A DNA stretch of 64,000 bases from Brachypodium distachyon (lineage: Eukaryota > Streptophyta > Magnoliopsida > Poales > Poaceae), in NCBI RefSeq assembly GCF_000005505.3, contig NC_016134.3, positions 26,797,584-26,861,583 of the forward strand, given 5' to 3'. Shown here piece by piece: positions 22,769-34,689 of the stretch (positions within the stretch are counted from its first letter, which is position 1; each line of letters opens with the position of its first letter). The position numbers and the translations under genes were made by a program. The notes beneath the pieces are model-generated. The model was not told the origin of the DNA. It made no database searches and saw only the letters and a program-made list of their open reading frames with translations.

Positions 22769-23283
22769 GACAAAGCGAGCGCTCGGCAAAATGGTTCTCC
22801 GTCAGCCAAAGATGACCTAGGCTATGGGCTCCACACCTGTCTTTTCCGAGAGTCCGCTCTTGGCAAAATTGTTTTTCAGTTAGAAAAGCTGCGTAGTGCC
22901 GAGGATTGCTTTTGAATACAGAGAAGATACAACATGCTCCGTGTCATGGGATTGCCATCACAATTTCTGTTAGATACAGATGACATTGTTTATGCTACAT
23001 CTTCAATTGTGGCTATCCACAGAAGAAATAGAATGAGTATTATTATTTTAATTAATTATAATAGATTTAAGTAAAATATTCTAATTGAAGTTGTATGTTT
23101 GCATTTTTATACATGTGTTTCTACGCATAGACTAATTTTTTAAAACTGTGTAGACTAGTTAATGTTTATCACCATCTTTATTTGTCCGCAGGAAGTGAAA
23201 TCGATCACACCGGGCCGATGGTCACAAGGCATGAGTCTCATGTTACTAGCTTGTTTCTTTTATCTGTTTCTGGTCAGGAATCA

Positions 23284-23809
23284 CTGGTTCTAATATTAGC
23301 ATCACATTGGTAGCAGCGGTCACTTTGGCAAAATTTATAGCAAGCAAGCAATGGATTGTGGCGGGTGCCATTGATGGTTCCATCTACGTCTACAATAATA
23401 AGAGTAAAGAGGAAATCCATACCATGCGTGGAAACACAGATTCCATGACAAGAGGTGCAATTACGTCCCTAGAAATTCATGAGACTGAGTCCTACATGCT
23501 GTCAGCATCCCACGATGGCACAGTTAAGTTGTGGAACTACGAAAAGGACTGGTACTTAATGAGTACTATTCAGGTGACCCCACGCTCGGATGAAGTACTA
23601 GCAGTTTTTTATCCAAAGGACACTGATGTTTTTGCTATTGCCGAGGGATCGGCAGTACAGGTGTGGGTTCCTTCCAATGTGCACTTTGGTAAATGAAATT
23701 GCGCATGTTCACACTGTGAATTAATTTTGCTAAAACATTATTACATGCTTGTAAATTACAGATTTGGAACTGGCGTTCTTATGAACGTAGGCTAGAATTG
23801 TGTGTATAA
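23284..23809 (+). pseudogene. WD40 blades (coatomer beta'-like), C-terminally truncated
   Basis: An exon from about 23284 to 23660 (donor CAG|GTGTGG) and one from 23762 (acceptor TTACAG) to TAA 23807-23809 read in frame across the splice. They encode KFIASKQWIVAGAIDGSIYV, then ITSLEIHETESYMLSASHDG and VKLWNYEKDW, DTDVFAIAEGSAVQ|IWNWRSYE: two to three WD40 blades with the phrasing of beta'-COP-like grass proteins. A beta'-type propeller needs seven or more blades, so most of the C-terminus is missing; the frame ends where a tandem repeat begins at about 23851. On its own this fragment could not fold as a full propeller. Confidence 0.7.
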
Positions 23810-23850
23810 GCACACAAGGCGAGCCCATGCTGAGGGGTGTCGCAGAGACA

Positions 23851-24416
23851 CGGTGGGGGTGCATCCCACGAGCCTCGGCGCCGGCGGGTGCACTGTTGCC
23901 GTGCCCTTGCCACACCCCCTCTACCGAGCGGCTCTGGGGCAAGGATTGCCGCGGAGACACTGTGGCGATGCATGCCATCAGCGCTTAGCGCCGACAGGTG
24001 CACTGCCACAGTGCCCCTGCCGCATCCCTCCAGAGGGTATCTCCGCAAGGAGCGAGGGTTGCCGCGGAAACACTATGGTGGTGCATGCCATCAGCGCCTA
24101 GTGCCAACGGGTGCACAGCCGTAGTGTCCCTACCGCACCCTCTCCAGAGGGTATCTCCCCAAGCAACGAGGGCTGCCGCGGGGACGCCGTGATGTCTTCG
24201 CCACCCGCGTTTGCCGGTGGTGGCGAGGATGTCACGGCGTCCCTACCGCACCCCTCGGAACAGGTTCCTCCGAAGGCAAGGGCTCTTCCGAAAGCGAGGG
24301 TTGCCGCAGAGGCGCGGCGGTAGCATCATCATCGGCGCTTGTCGCCAGCGGCGATCCTGCCGCAGCGTTCCTGCCGCATCCCTCAAACAGGCTCTCTCAA
24401 GGGCAGTGCTCCAGGC
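23851..24416. repeat. Five degenerate tandem copies of a ~113-bp GC-rich unit
   Basis: Units begin near 23851, 23951, 24063, 24177 and 24305, each starting GCGGRGACRC..GTG and ending GGGTATCTCC(G/C)CAAG..GAGGGTTGCC. The second and third share long blocks (GTGCATGCCATCAGCGC, CCAGAGGGTATCTCC). Copies 4 and 5 are longer and more diverged. All predicted ORFs are phases of the repeat. Confidence 0.75.
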
Positions 24417-25009
24417 GCACCCCTCTGGCAAGCATACCGAGCATGGGACCGAACGAAAAGCTAAGTGTTTGAACCTGAATCATGGACTCTCTAAAAAACT
24501 AAAAGTAACTGAACGCTGCCTCGCTAGGTGTGGTCCCAAAACCTGCGTGTGGCCGAGGTGTTAGAAGGACGCTTGCGGGGGGAGTGCGCTCCCCGTGCGG
24601 CTTCCGGGTCCGTCCCGAGAGGGCAAGCCTGGGAGTAGTTATCCCGCAAGCGGAGTGGCTCGCCGCTGCTGCTTGGCCCCAGGTCGGTACTACGGGTCCG
24701 TCCTGAGTCCCTGGTCCGGTCAAGGGCGAGGCGCGCGAGTCCCCGGCAAAACAAAGCACAACACACAAGGGCGAAGGGATCCATCCCGCGAGGCAACCCC
24801 AGGAACAAGAATCAAGCTGAACTAAAGAACTGGGTTAACAAAAAGTAGCAAACGATTACATGGGCTAATAAGACAGTAATTGTTCAAACGGCGCCAAGCG
24901 CCACGCTTGTAGGGAACGAAAATAGAAGAAGATAACACAAGGAAACGACGAGGGCCGGCAGGGGGCCCCGGCGACTTGCTGCAACGGCTTCCGATGGAGG
25001 CTGCGGCAA
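24417..25009. other. Sequence downstream of the gypsy-like ORF; no gene seen
   Basis: GC-rich to 24790, then mixed. Probably the 3' untranslated part of the minus-strand gypsy-like element, since no 3' LTR is recognised; that is inference. Confidence 0.35.
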
Positions 25010-28000
25010 CTAGTTGCCGGCGTCCTCAGCCGGGGGCTCCGGGTTCGGCTCGGGGTCCGGCTTCCGCTGCATCTGCTCGACCACATCGTCGACAAACCCA
25101 CTCACCGCCTGAGTGTGGGTGGGTTCTTCCTCGCTGTCCGACCAGACGTCCAGCAGCGTCTAGAAGGGGAACTCCGGGTGCCGGAGGTGCACCCTCGGAA
25201 GGATCGTCCCGGCAATCTCTCGGGCGCAGTTGGCGACCTCGTCGGCGCCGAACTTGGAGATCCCGACGTCGAGCGTCCCGAACTATCCCACCAAGTCGGA
25301 GAATAACAGGATCAGCGTGGAGACGTCCGTGCCGTCCACCTCTGTGGCCTGCAGCTCGAACCGAGGCAGCAGGTCGCGCAGCGCTTGGGTGATCTTGAGC
25401 AGCTTCTCGGTCTCCAGCTGCCGCTGCCCGATTAGCGTGCCGTGGTGGAGTCGGGCGTTGAGCGCGGCCTTCTTGGCCTTGCGGAGGCAGCTCGCCAGCG
25501 ACGCGAGCTCCGCGGCCTTGGCCACATTGTCCTCACCGGCCTTGGTGAGCTCCTCCCAGACAGCGGCCTGCTCGGTCTCGAGCCGGGCAGCCTTATCCTT
25601 GGCAACGTTGAGCTGGATCTCGTGCCGGGCTGCCACGGTCACTGCACTTTCGGTGGCCTTGGTCTGCACCTCTAGCTTGACGCGCAGGCCCTGGATTTGG
25701 CCGACGTAGCTGGTGATCAGGTCGCTCTTCTCCTCAAGGTGGGCCTAGGTCGTGGCAAGTGCCTTTCTGTGCTCCTCCTCGGCCTTCGCCTGCGCCGCCT
25801 TCAGCGAGTCCAGGGTTTCCTGGAGCTCAGCACGGGGCCTCGAGTCGCCAGTAAAGCTCCTCTTCGGGGACGACCGGCGTGGTGGCCTCTTCTAGGGCTT
25901 CCCGGGCGAGGCGCGCTTCTTCCCTGGCGAGGCCTGTCTCCTCCCGCAGCCGGGAGAGTTCCTGCCGCTCCTCCTCCACGGCTGGTCGCACCTTGCCGAG
26001 CTGGCTCTTAGCGATCTCGTGGTGCTCCCTCACCTGGTTGAAGGAGGTGACGAAGGCCAGCTGCTGGTCCTTGACAGCGTCAACGAACCGGTGCCCCCGG
26101 TCGAAGACGCTCGGATCCCAAGTGATGGGATTCCAAGCCACCCCGGCAAGGTTGCCGAGGTCGGTGCTGAAGGAGGCGGCCGACGACGACGCCCAGCCAG
26201 ACGGTGGCGGTAGGGGGTCGTCCGCTTGCGACGGAGCATCCTGCTGCTCCTCCTCCGCGCCCCCGGCAGGGGCCACCTCCTGCTGGGTAGCGAAAGAATC
26301 CGTGCCGGCGGCGGCTGTTCCGGTGGCAACCGTAGTCGTCGCTACCGCTGCATGCGGCCGGTGCAGCCGGGCTTGTCTCGGGGGCTGCCTCCGGCTCCTC
26401 CGCCATCCCCGTGACCACGACGTCAGAGTCGAAGTCAGTCACCATAGCACCTGCTTCTGGTGCGGGCGCGCTTGGGCCTGCAGCAGCGGAAAAGGTGAGA
26501 ATCGGGAAGCTAAAAGAGTTGCCCGGAGGCAGACGCGGGGGCGCTGGATGAGTAACTTGCGGGGCCACTGGGCTTGCGGGGGGAGCCTCCCCCTCCTCCT
26601 CCGTCCAGGCAAGTGTCGCCGGGGGGTCTGTTGCGGGCGGAGTGTCGCCTGCGGGAAAAAAGGTACAGTTGCAGGATTAACTGGCAAGTGGAAGTACATG
26701 TAAGGAAGCGGGGAGGGTGTCGTACATGTTGCCGGCGCCACCTCCATCGGGGCTGGGTCGCCGGCAGGTGCGGCGGCGGCGCCACGGGTCCCCGCGTAAG
26801 CCGGGTCGACGCCGCTCCCGGCATCCGTACACATCTTTTTGCTTGGCGGAGCAGTCGGGGAATCGCCCCTTCCCCTCTTGCTGGCGCTTGCCGGCGAGTC
26901 GGCCTTCGGGGGGTTGCCGCCGCCGCCGCCGTGGAGGTAGCCGCGGCCGCTGCGCGCGCCCTTGATCTGCGCACGATCAGGGGCGCGCTATCGTCCTCCT
27001 CCTCCTCCTCGTCGTCCACGGGGATGACTTCCCAGGCGGCGGTGGCCCGGCCCGTCTCGTCGTCGGAGGATGAGTCGTGGGGCAGGCCGGCCTCTGACTC
27101 GCTCCCGCTCTCCTCCTGCGCCTGCTTCCCGCGGGGTGCGGGCGGAGGGGAGCGCACGGACTGAGTGGGGGAATCGTCCATCAGCCCCCACTCGTTGCAG
27201 GGTGGGAAGGAGCCGATGATGCTGCTCAAGTCAGGGACGCCGGCGTTGAGGGCGAAGACCCCCCCGGCAGCAACTTCGCATGGGGAGCATCCTCGCCGGA
27301 GATCCCCCTCACCCACACCTGGAGCGACTCCTTGTCCATGCCCTCCTCGCGGAGGCGTGTCCTGTCTCCGGCCCCCGTGTACGCCCACGCGGGGAGGGAA
27401 CGCCGCTGAAGCGGCGATGCGCCGGGTGATGAAGACCCGCGCCACATCAAGGTCGGAGAGCCCGGCTAGCCGAAGGGCCTTGATCTTCTCCACGATGGGG
27501 AGGAGGTCGGCGTCACGGTGCTACCGGTCCCGCCAGCCGGGGGCCTCCAGCGGCAACTCGGTGGGCGGAAAAATGAGCTCGTTGGGCTCGTGCACTCGGA
27601 CCTAGCACCAGTCGCCCCGCCATTCCTTCTCGATCTTCTTCTCCGACCGGACGATGAACTCTAACTTCATCGGGTCGCGGGCGCGGAACACCACCCCCGA
27701 CGACATCGCTTTCTTATTCTCGATGCGGGGGTAGAAGTAGTGCTGGAACAATGCCACCGACGGCATTACTCCAACGAATCCCTCGCAAAGGAATTGGAAG
27801 ATGGCAAGGAGGTAGAGGGACATGGGGGGTGGAGCTGCGCCGCCCGCAGCTGGTACGACTCCATGAGCACATGGAGGAACAGGGAGAACGGCGGCACCAA
27901 TCCTGTGAGGATGAAGCGCCCGAATTCTCGGAAGTCGGTGGACTGGACGACGGTGCCGGCGGGGAAGATCAGGGTCTTTCCATGCTCGTTGAAGTCTGAG

Positions 28001-28179
28001 GCAACGGCGTGCTGGAGCTTGCCCACCGCCTCGCCGTTGTAGCCGAGTCGGAAGAAGGCAAGCGTGGCCCGCATCTCTTGCTTCTTCAGCTCTTTCTCTT
28101 CGGCGGCCTTGGCGGCCGCCGCACTCTTGCCCTTCGAGGGCTTCACCTCCTTCCCCTTCCTGGTGGTGGGGGGACCCAT
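25010..28179 (-). pseudogene. Gag-like ORF of a non-autonomous gypsy-type element (copy A)
   Basis: Reads from ATG at 28177-28179 to a natural TAG at 25010-25012, but through several frames. Segments in order: basic start GPPTTRKGKEVKPSKGK; a conserved domain (FFRLGYNGEAVGKLQHAV, FILTGLVPPFSLFLH, LCEGFVGVMPSVALFQHYFY, KKIEKEWRGDWC), matching the grass 'putative gypsy-type transposon' family; a low-complexity middle; and a coiled-coil end (RDLLPRFELQATEVDGTDVS). A second copy with the same order lies at 61421-64000 on the plus strand. At least three frame changes and an in-frame TAG after DWC make it non-functional. These elements depend on other elements for reverse transcription. Confidence 0.7.
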
Positions 28180-29414
28180 AAGAGCGTGGGTAGGATATTG
28201 GCAAGGTTCTCGGGCGCAGGAGGCGAAAAGGTGGCAGAAGAGTGATGGGACGCTAAGTGTTTGCCCCCCGGCGCAGCAGTGAAGCTTTACTAGGATAACT
28301 ACAGATCGTGGGATAATACGGTAAGTGGCCTTAACTTCCCTGTTTAAGGAGGAGGTTACGGCGGAAATCTCGCGCCCACCCCTCTGCCTGCAACGGTGGG
28401 GTCACTGGAAGACGAAGAGACACGGGCCCGAGACGGATCGGGACCCATGCGTCGGTTGGGGCGTAGCCCGGCAACCGGCCAGGGAAGGGTTCGCCCGGGA
28501 ACAGGTGTTGTCGGCCCACGCCCGGGGGCTACTATCGCACAAGTGGCACCCGGGGTGTCACCGTTGCACGACGCGTGGGTCCCAGGGACACGCCTTGTCC
28601 CTGGGAGGATCGCACCCCGGGCGGCAACGTGTAAGCCGCCCGGCAAGCTACCAGCTCGGCAGGGCTAGCGAGGCTTCGGGGGAGAGTTCCCGCCTGGGCA
28701 CCTCCCGGGAAGGTGCTTGCCGGGACTTCCCGGGAGGGGCGCTCCCGGGCGCAGGTTTCCGCCGCGAGGGCGGGGCCGAGCAAACAGTGCAGCGGCGCCA
28801 CGTGGGCGCGCGGCAGGCACCCAGTGTGCAGGGTCGCCAGGATGAGGAGTGTAGCGCAAGACGCATTTAATGAGCCGACAGGAGGGGGGTTACCCGTCTA
28901 GTCACGCAGAAAGTGGCTGCCCAGAGCTAGTGTTTAGGCCTTAGACCCCTAGCTGCAAGGCTAGTGTTCTTGCATGTATGCCAGCACACCGAGGAGGAGC
29001 TGCCCGAGCTTCCTGCTCGCCACTTGTAATCCATGTACCGTGGCACCTGTGGCATCCCCTTGGTTATAAAGGAGGACCCCCGCCAACGGTCAAAAGGTTC
29101 GGTTGTTTCGCTAGACCAACTGATAGTTCAGCACTAGCAGTAGCTCAAAGCAGTAAGCAGCACTTAGCCAAAAAGAGAGCACCCGGGGACTCTCCCCCGG
29201 CAACTTGTAAACACCCAATCTTTCGATAATACAAGCTCAGACAAGCAGAACGTAGGGTTTTACACCTCCGGGAGGCCTGAACCTGGGATAAAACGTGCGT
29301 GCATGTGTCCATTGCTTCCATACGCTTCGCATTGGCCCTGCCGGCGATCGCCGGAGCGATCCCCGGAGCCCACTGCCGAACCTAAAAGGGGGTGCCCGCG
29401 CATCCCCGGTGTCA
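28180..29414 (-). mobile_element. 5' LTR and leader of the gypsy-like element (copy A)
   Basis: On the minus strand the LTR starts TGACACCGGGGATGCG at 29414 and is collinear with the LTR at 60149 onward: both carry GGTTCGGCAGTGGGC, GGTGTAAAACCCTACGTTCTG, TTTACAAGTTG(C/T)CGGGGGAG, TTGACCGTTGGCG and GGGCAAACACTTAGC / GAGCAAACACTTAGC. The LTR-leader border is not sharp because no primer-binding site was recognised. Its insertion interrupts the copia gag at 29415. Confidence 0.7.
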
Positions 29415-30240
29415 AGGCCCCGTGCTGCGACACTTGTAATGCCTGGTCTTCTTGCAGTGGAGACATGTATCTTTGTCCACTGGAAAAGACTTTTGCTGAT
29501 GCTGATATTGCATGGGAGCTTGACCATGTGGCTTTGAAGGGGAACTTTGATTGCCTTGGTTGAAGTTCATTTTCTTATTATCCTTCACATAGTTCAGGGA
29601 ACCACCATATGAGGATTTAATTATGTCCTCTTCTTGCACACACATGGCTATTGTCTTTTCAATATCCCACCGCTCTGGCTGCATATTGTAGTTGACAACA
29701 AAAGTGTCAAACTCTTTTGGCAATGAAGGCATAACCAAATGAACAAGCATTGCAGGCTTAATCTCTAGATCAGCATCCATGGGTTTCAGCTTAGATGCCA
29801 TGTTGCTCATCCTGAGGATATGCTGTCTTATGCCATGTCCTCGTCCTGTATACTTTTCTGTCACCAGTTGCTTTAGCGGCTGGGTAGCATATATCTTTGA
29901 AGAGCCAGTGGACTGGATCTTTATCTTTTCAAGATACTCCCCTACGGAAGCACACTCTGCAATTGAGCACCCAATAGCGTGCTCAATTGTGTTGTTTATA
30001 AAAGCCATGCACTTTTTGTTGGCGGTGAGCCACTTTTTGTTCTCGAGGGTGTATGACATCTCCAATGGAGCATACTCGCTCTTCTTTTTCTTCCAAGTAG
30101 CATCGTCATCTTTATCATCCTTGACTGGCTCTATCGGCTTTGGTGGCTGTGGAGTGTCAACCACCCAGTCCATCTCAACACAGACAAAAGCCAGGTCAAC
30201 TTTCTTTCTCCACTCAATTTAGTTGTCACCCCTGAGGGCT
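29415..30240 (-). pseudogene. Copia gag, nonsense-mutated and truncated
   Basis: The frame encodes a copia gag of the UBN2 type: (D)[63 protein letters not shown], then an N/Q-rich hinge and the start of a zinc knuckle [12 protein letters not shown]. The knuckle is cut off by the LTR start of the gypsy-like element. Upstream, [11 protein letters not shown] is preceded in frame by a TAA (about 30222), so the N-terminus is separated from the rest. Gag would package copia RNA; this copy cannot. Confidence 0.75.
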
Positions 30241-31285
30241 GGCACATCCTTGATGCATCTCATCAAGTAGTAACCTCCACAATGACGTGAGGAGATAAAA
30301 ACAAAAGCATGCATTAATCCAATGTTGGTCAAAATTAATTGATACAACTGTTTGTGCAATTTAATCTATATCACCGTTGAGCAGAAAATAGAATTAAATG
30401 CACATACTAACCATTAATCACGATCACGCTATTAATGACGTTGGTCAAGAAAAATAACAGGATCACAATTATTACAAAAACTTTTAATCATGTTCTTTTT
30501 ATTTAGACAACACTTTTAAACTATTTGCAGCAGAAACTATGAACAAAAATTATAACTTTATACTTTTCAGAAGCAATTACTTTACATTTTTCTGTTTCCT
30601 AAAACAAACGTCTCATTGGTTCAGTTTGAATAGGAAAAAAGTAGACAAAAAACAGCATAAACTGAACTAAAACTGTTAAAGAAATGCTTCTGTAAAATAA
30701 AACTTTCGGAACTCAGCCCACAGCCTGCTCGCGCGCCCCTGTGCGCTGGGCCGAACGCAGCCCTCCGCGGCCCAACGGTCTGCTTTGCTCGCGCTAGGCT
30801 CTCGCGGCCCACCAGGCGGAGGCAGCCCGCCAGGTTCATCCACAATCGTCCGATCGAATCGGACGGCTGGGAGTGAGTTTCGGCCGAGTCAAAACCGTCC
30901 CCGGCCAAACCCTAGCCAAAACCCTAACTTTCTTTCCCCACTGTCCCGCGGGAAAACTCCCTCTGTCCAAGCCATGGCGGCGGCGGCGACGACTTCGGCC
31001 GGAGGCCATCCGACGGCGACGGCGACCCGGCATCCTCCCTGGCCTCTTGGCGGCGGGCGCGTGCACCCGTCGGTGCGGGCGCCGCCATCAATCGGCCAGT
31101 GGGGATGTCACCGTCCCGGCGACCCGTCCCAAGTCGACGGCGACCGGCGGCCCGCGGCCATCTTCCCCAGATGCGGCGAAACTTCACCCGGGTAAGCCTT
31201 TTAGGGTTAGGGTTTGTCTCTTTTTGCTTTTCTTCTTTTTTCTTCTTTCTTTTCTATCCCGACGAATCTACAAGCCTAGAACCTT

Positions 31286-31297
31286 GCTCTGATACCA
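31286..31297 (-). other. Primer-binding site of the copia element
   Basis: The minus strand reads TGGTATCAGAGC followed by AAGG, complementary to the 3' end of initiator tRNA-Met, one base inside the LTR end (TTTCAACA). Confidence 0.85.
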
Positions 31298-31298
31298 T

Positions 31299-31570
31299 TG
31301 TTGAAACATTGTGATCAACTAGGTGTAGATCTAGACGGTAGTATGTTCTGTGATTCACCTTGATTCGGTTCGGGTATGGGATTGTGAGAGAGAGAAAGAG
31401 GAGAAGAGGAGGAGGAGTGGTACCTTCTGCTTGCGACGACGAGCTCTACGGCCCGGCCATGTCGACGGCGTTGAGCAGCGGCAAGCAGGTGACGGCGGCG
31501 GCGGAGCTTCCCGTCGATTCTGCGCAACCCTAGATGGATTTGGTACGCCTATCCTCCCCGGTGCCCAACA
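31299..31570 (-). repeat. 5' LTR of the copia element
   Basis: On the minus strand it begins TGTTGGGCACCGGGGAGGA and ends ATGTTTCAACA, with matching TGTTG/CAACA ends, directly followed by the primer-binding site. 272 bp. Confidence 0.75.
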
Positions 31571-31875
31571 TCTGTACCGTCCATGTGAATTGGGATTCTA
31601 ACTTTTATTCTCCTTTTAGTTCTTTCTATAATTTCTAGAGGAATGATAGTTTATTTCTCCTCTTACACACATATGACAACTTTATGCCAAGATTCAAAAT
31701 GTTTCTCTATCTAACTTGTTGTATCTGAGGACCACACAAATTTAAAAAACAGTGCTATTTGCGTCCGGGGCAGGCCTAGGCCTCGAAATGGCAGGCTGCC
31801 AACAGCAGCTACTGGGCCGTCAGGCCCATGGTCCGGGCGTTTTTTTCTTACCCGAATTGGCCGGTTTCAAAATCC

Positions 31876-32310
31876 GTGATGCGGAGCGAACATTTCAATG
31901 CATGCACGTTATTACCCAGCGAACATTTCAATGCATGCACATGCATCCTACTCAGCATGTTGCCAGCGGAGTATAACCCAACGATTATTTCAACATGCAT
32001 CCTATTACCCAATGAACATTTCAATGCATCTGCATGTTGCCAACGGAATGAATACTCGGCGTACAAAATCACGTGTAGAGAATGATCCAATATCCACCCC
32101 AGCGGAGCATCTCTGTATTATCCAGTCTCTCTAAAAAGAAGTACCTCTATCCGGTGGATATACAAGCTTTTGTACGAATGGTACTATGTCCCGGGTGTAT
32201 TACCCAATAGATATTTCAATGCATCCACACCAATCATCCGGCAGATATTTCAGTGCGTCTACTTCTATTACCTAGTGGACATTTCGATGCATCCCTGCCA
32301 AATCTAACGT
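31876..32310 (+). repeat. Minisatellite with CATTTCAATGCAT core
   Basis: The phrase TTACCCAGYGAACATTTCAATGCATGCA recurs about six times with 30-60-bp spacing (near 31888, 31922, 31983, 32012, 32207, 32244, 32277). Two more copies stand at 32944-32995. Copies are diverged and separated by unrelated short stretches. Confidence 0.7.
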
Positions 32311-32439
32311 CGATGCATCGTCGTGGATGTTGCCAAAGCCGGTACAACAATTCAGATTTCTAATTAAATCTAGTAGCACATCGATTTGTGAATCGAGGCC
32401 GAACGATTCGGTACCTCAATGAAGATCCATGCGGAGCGG

Positions 32440-32760
32440 TGGTTGAAAGACTATTTCCTACCTAATTTTTCAGTGGCCGGCAAATTAAATTTTTTCATGT
32501 CGGGAATTTTTTACCTAGCAATAATCTTCGGTACTTGGGAATTAAAAGACTTGGTACCTGGGAATTGTTTCTCAACAAAATATGTGCTCGGTATTCGCGG
32601 GTTAAAAGACTGGCTATGTCTCTGTAAGAAAAGACTTGGTACATAGTAAAATATTAAAAATCTTTGTATGTATCGTTTGGTACGTCCAACATGTCAGTAC
32701 CTTCGCAAATATGCTTCCGGTGGCCGGGGTTAAAAACCTTGTACCTACTGCACTTCCTAG
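32440..32760 (+). repeat. Degenerate repeat with TTAAAAGACTTGGTACCTGGGA core
   Basis: Units around 32440, 32540, 32598, 32622 and 32727 share GGTTRAAAGACT..GTACCT. AT-rich; no coding potential. The rest of 32311-33470 shows nothing further I can support. Confidence 0.45.
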
Positions 32761-33470
32761 CTGCCTAATGATTTCTACCCCCAGTAAACATCTTGGCAGG
32801 AGTGTTTAAGTTTCTCAACGCTTTGATAAAAATTTTGTGTTACATGCATAATTTATCACCTAAAAAATCTTCGGTTCCTAAGACCAACAAGTGGACACTG
32901 CAACGTATTTCTGGAGTATTCTGGGGGAGCATGATGTTATCCAATAGATATTTCAATGCACCCATTCCTACAACCCAATGGACATTTCATTAAATCCAAG
33001 ATACAGAAGAGAGAAAATAGACCATCAATTTGGATTTTTTTTTGCAAATCTTTAGAAAAGCAAGATGCAGGTGCGGCTTCTGCTCGAGCGAGCACAAGAC
33101 TCGCATTGAAGCAGCCCCCCTGCTCGCCATGACAATTTCTAGATGTCGTCGCGGAGAAGCGAGGGGGAAAAGGAACACTTCTTCACGTTTCAGCAAAACA
33201 AGAAGACCCAATCCTCCTTCCCAGCCGAGAACCAAGCACAGGCTGTTGGCAACAACAAAAGATGGAAGAACACAAGAACACAAACACGATCAGAAATACT
33301 TAACTCTCGGTGAAGACTGCTGTGATGGGGTTCATGGTGACTTGGTTCAGTGATGCTCGTGTGTGAAGGCTAACGAGTGGAGGCAGAAGCAGCATTGCAG
33401 ACCTCCATAGAGACGATATGATCACAAGTTCAAAGGATAAGATCAGCCCAACTCGTTTTCTAACGCTCAA

Positions 33471-33960
33471 TCAAAGGCATCGAATCACACACACACACTC
33501 TACACTTCTAAACTGCAGTAACTGATCCAATTTACGAACACAACTTGCGCCTGTCATTTCATCAAACAAGTGACGTGCAACTCTACTGGTTGAACTAAGC
33601 AAAATCAAAATACATTCAAGAGAAACCAACCAGACGGACGGCAATAGAATCAAGAAATTGGAGATGCAGAAGTATGTGGCCTGCTGGCTTGCTGTTACTG
33701 CTCCGCGCGATAAAACAAGCTCGCGTGCCCTCGTGGCCTTGCCGTTGCCGTAGATCTTGGCCTGCAGGTTGTCCAGCGCGTCGTGGAGCAGGTCGACAAC
33801 ACGGCCGTCTGGTTGGACCGCGCGCGCCCTCAATCTCGCTGCTTCATCTTCTTCCTCGGGCTCCAGATGGGCTAGGACGTCGAGCTTGGACTCGGTGCCG
33901 GCGGAGTGGTCGGTGGCGAGCATGGCGAGGCCGTGGATCCCGCAGCCGGCCGCCTAGGTG
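33471..33960 (-). CDS. Hypothetical protein, unrecognised
   Basis: A minus-strand frame opens upstream of ATG 33921-33923 and encodes an acidic stretch (HLEPEEEDEAARLRARAV, VVDLLHDALDNLQAKIYG) followed by a hydrophobic tail of different character. The first ~85 codons have gene-like composition (GC-rich third positions), the rest do not, suggesting one real exon with read-through into intron or flanking DNA. I do not recognise the family. It could also be a gene fragment moved by a transposon. Confidence 0.3.
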
Positions 33961-34689
33961 CCGCCGCGACCCGCCCCTGCACGCCACCTCCACGCTCACC
34001 GGCTTCGCACACTCCTCCTGTCCTCCATCTCCCTCTCTCACTCTCTGCAGATGAAGCCAAGAATGGAGGTGAAAGCAGCCTGGTTGGGGATGGAGGTGGG
34101 AGAAAGAAACGTGGTCGAGCTAATTTTGATTTAACCCAAGTTACCATGTATGTTCGCTTTCTCAGCTTTATTGAGAGTCATTTGTAGCAGCCCGTGGCTT
34201 GTTTGGTTGTCTCATTTCATCTTTGTTTCACGGTGATGTACGATTGATTTTTGAGGAGTGCTTCCATGCTTTACAAAAAGAAAAATAAGGGCAAGGAGAC
34301 TCATTCCTCTGGAAAAAAAAACGATTCCAATACAGACACCAGACAGAAAATAATGTAAATCAGGTAAAGCCGAGACGGTGACGCGGAGGTCATATGCACC
34401 CATGGTGGCAGCCACTCGTTTCTTCGCATGGCCATGTTAATACATGGGTCCACCTTATTAGAGATGGAAGATTAAGAGAGAGGCCTTATTAGAGATGGGA
34501 GATTAAGAGTCACACGGAACCTTTTGGATGGGATCCCTGACGTTTTATATCTCCTTACTTTTTAAACTTTGATTCTCTCTCTTATTTGTGTCAGCCACAT
34601 CACATGTCTATTTTCTGTAACATTTTTTAATGATATTTTAGAGGGCGACTTGGTTTTATTTTTACTAATTTTAATTATTCGTACGTAAT

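Larger units (their letters stand above)
29415..31570 (-). mobile_element. 5' part of a Ty1/copia retrotransposon
   Basis: Contains, in minus-strand order, a 272-bp LTR (31570-31299), a primer-binding site, a GC-rich leader and a gag gene, ending abruptly at 29415 where the gypsy-like element inserted. The pol part was not found in the window, so the copia element is truncated or its remainder was lost with the 3' part of the inserted element. Confidence 0.75.

Noticed and set aside
23689..23784. Splice donor at 23689 for the last WD40 exon
   Set aside because: It gives an immediate short tail (DLELAFL-stop), whereas the donor at 23661 gives IWNWRSYE, which fits a WD40 blade.
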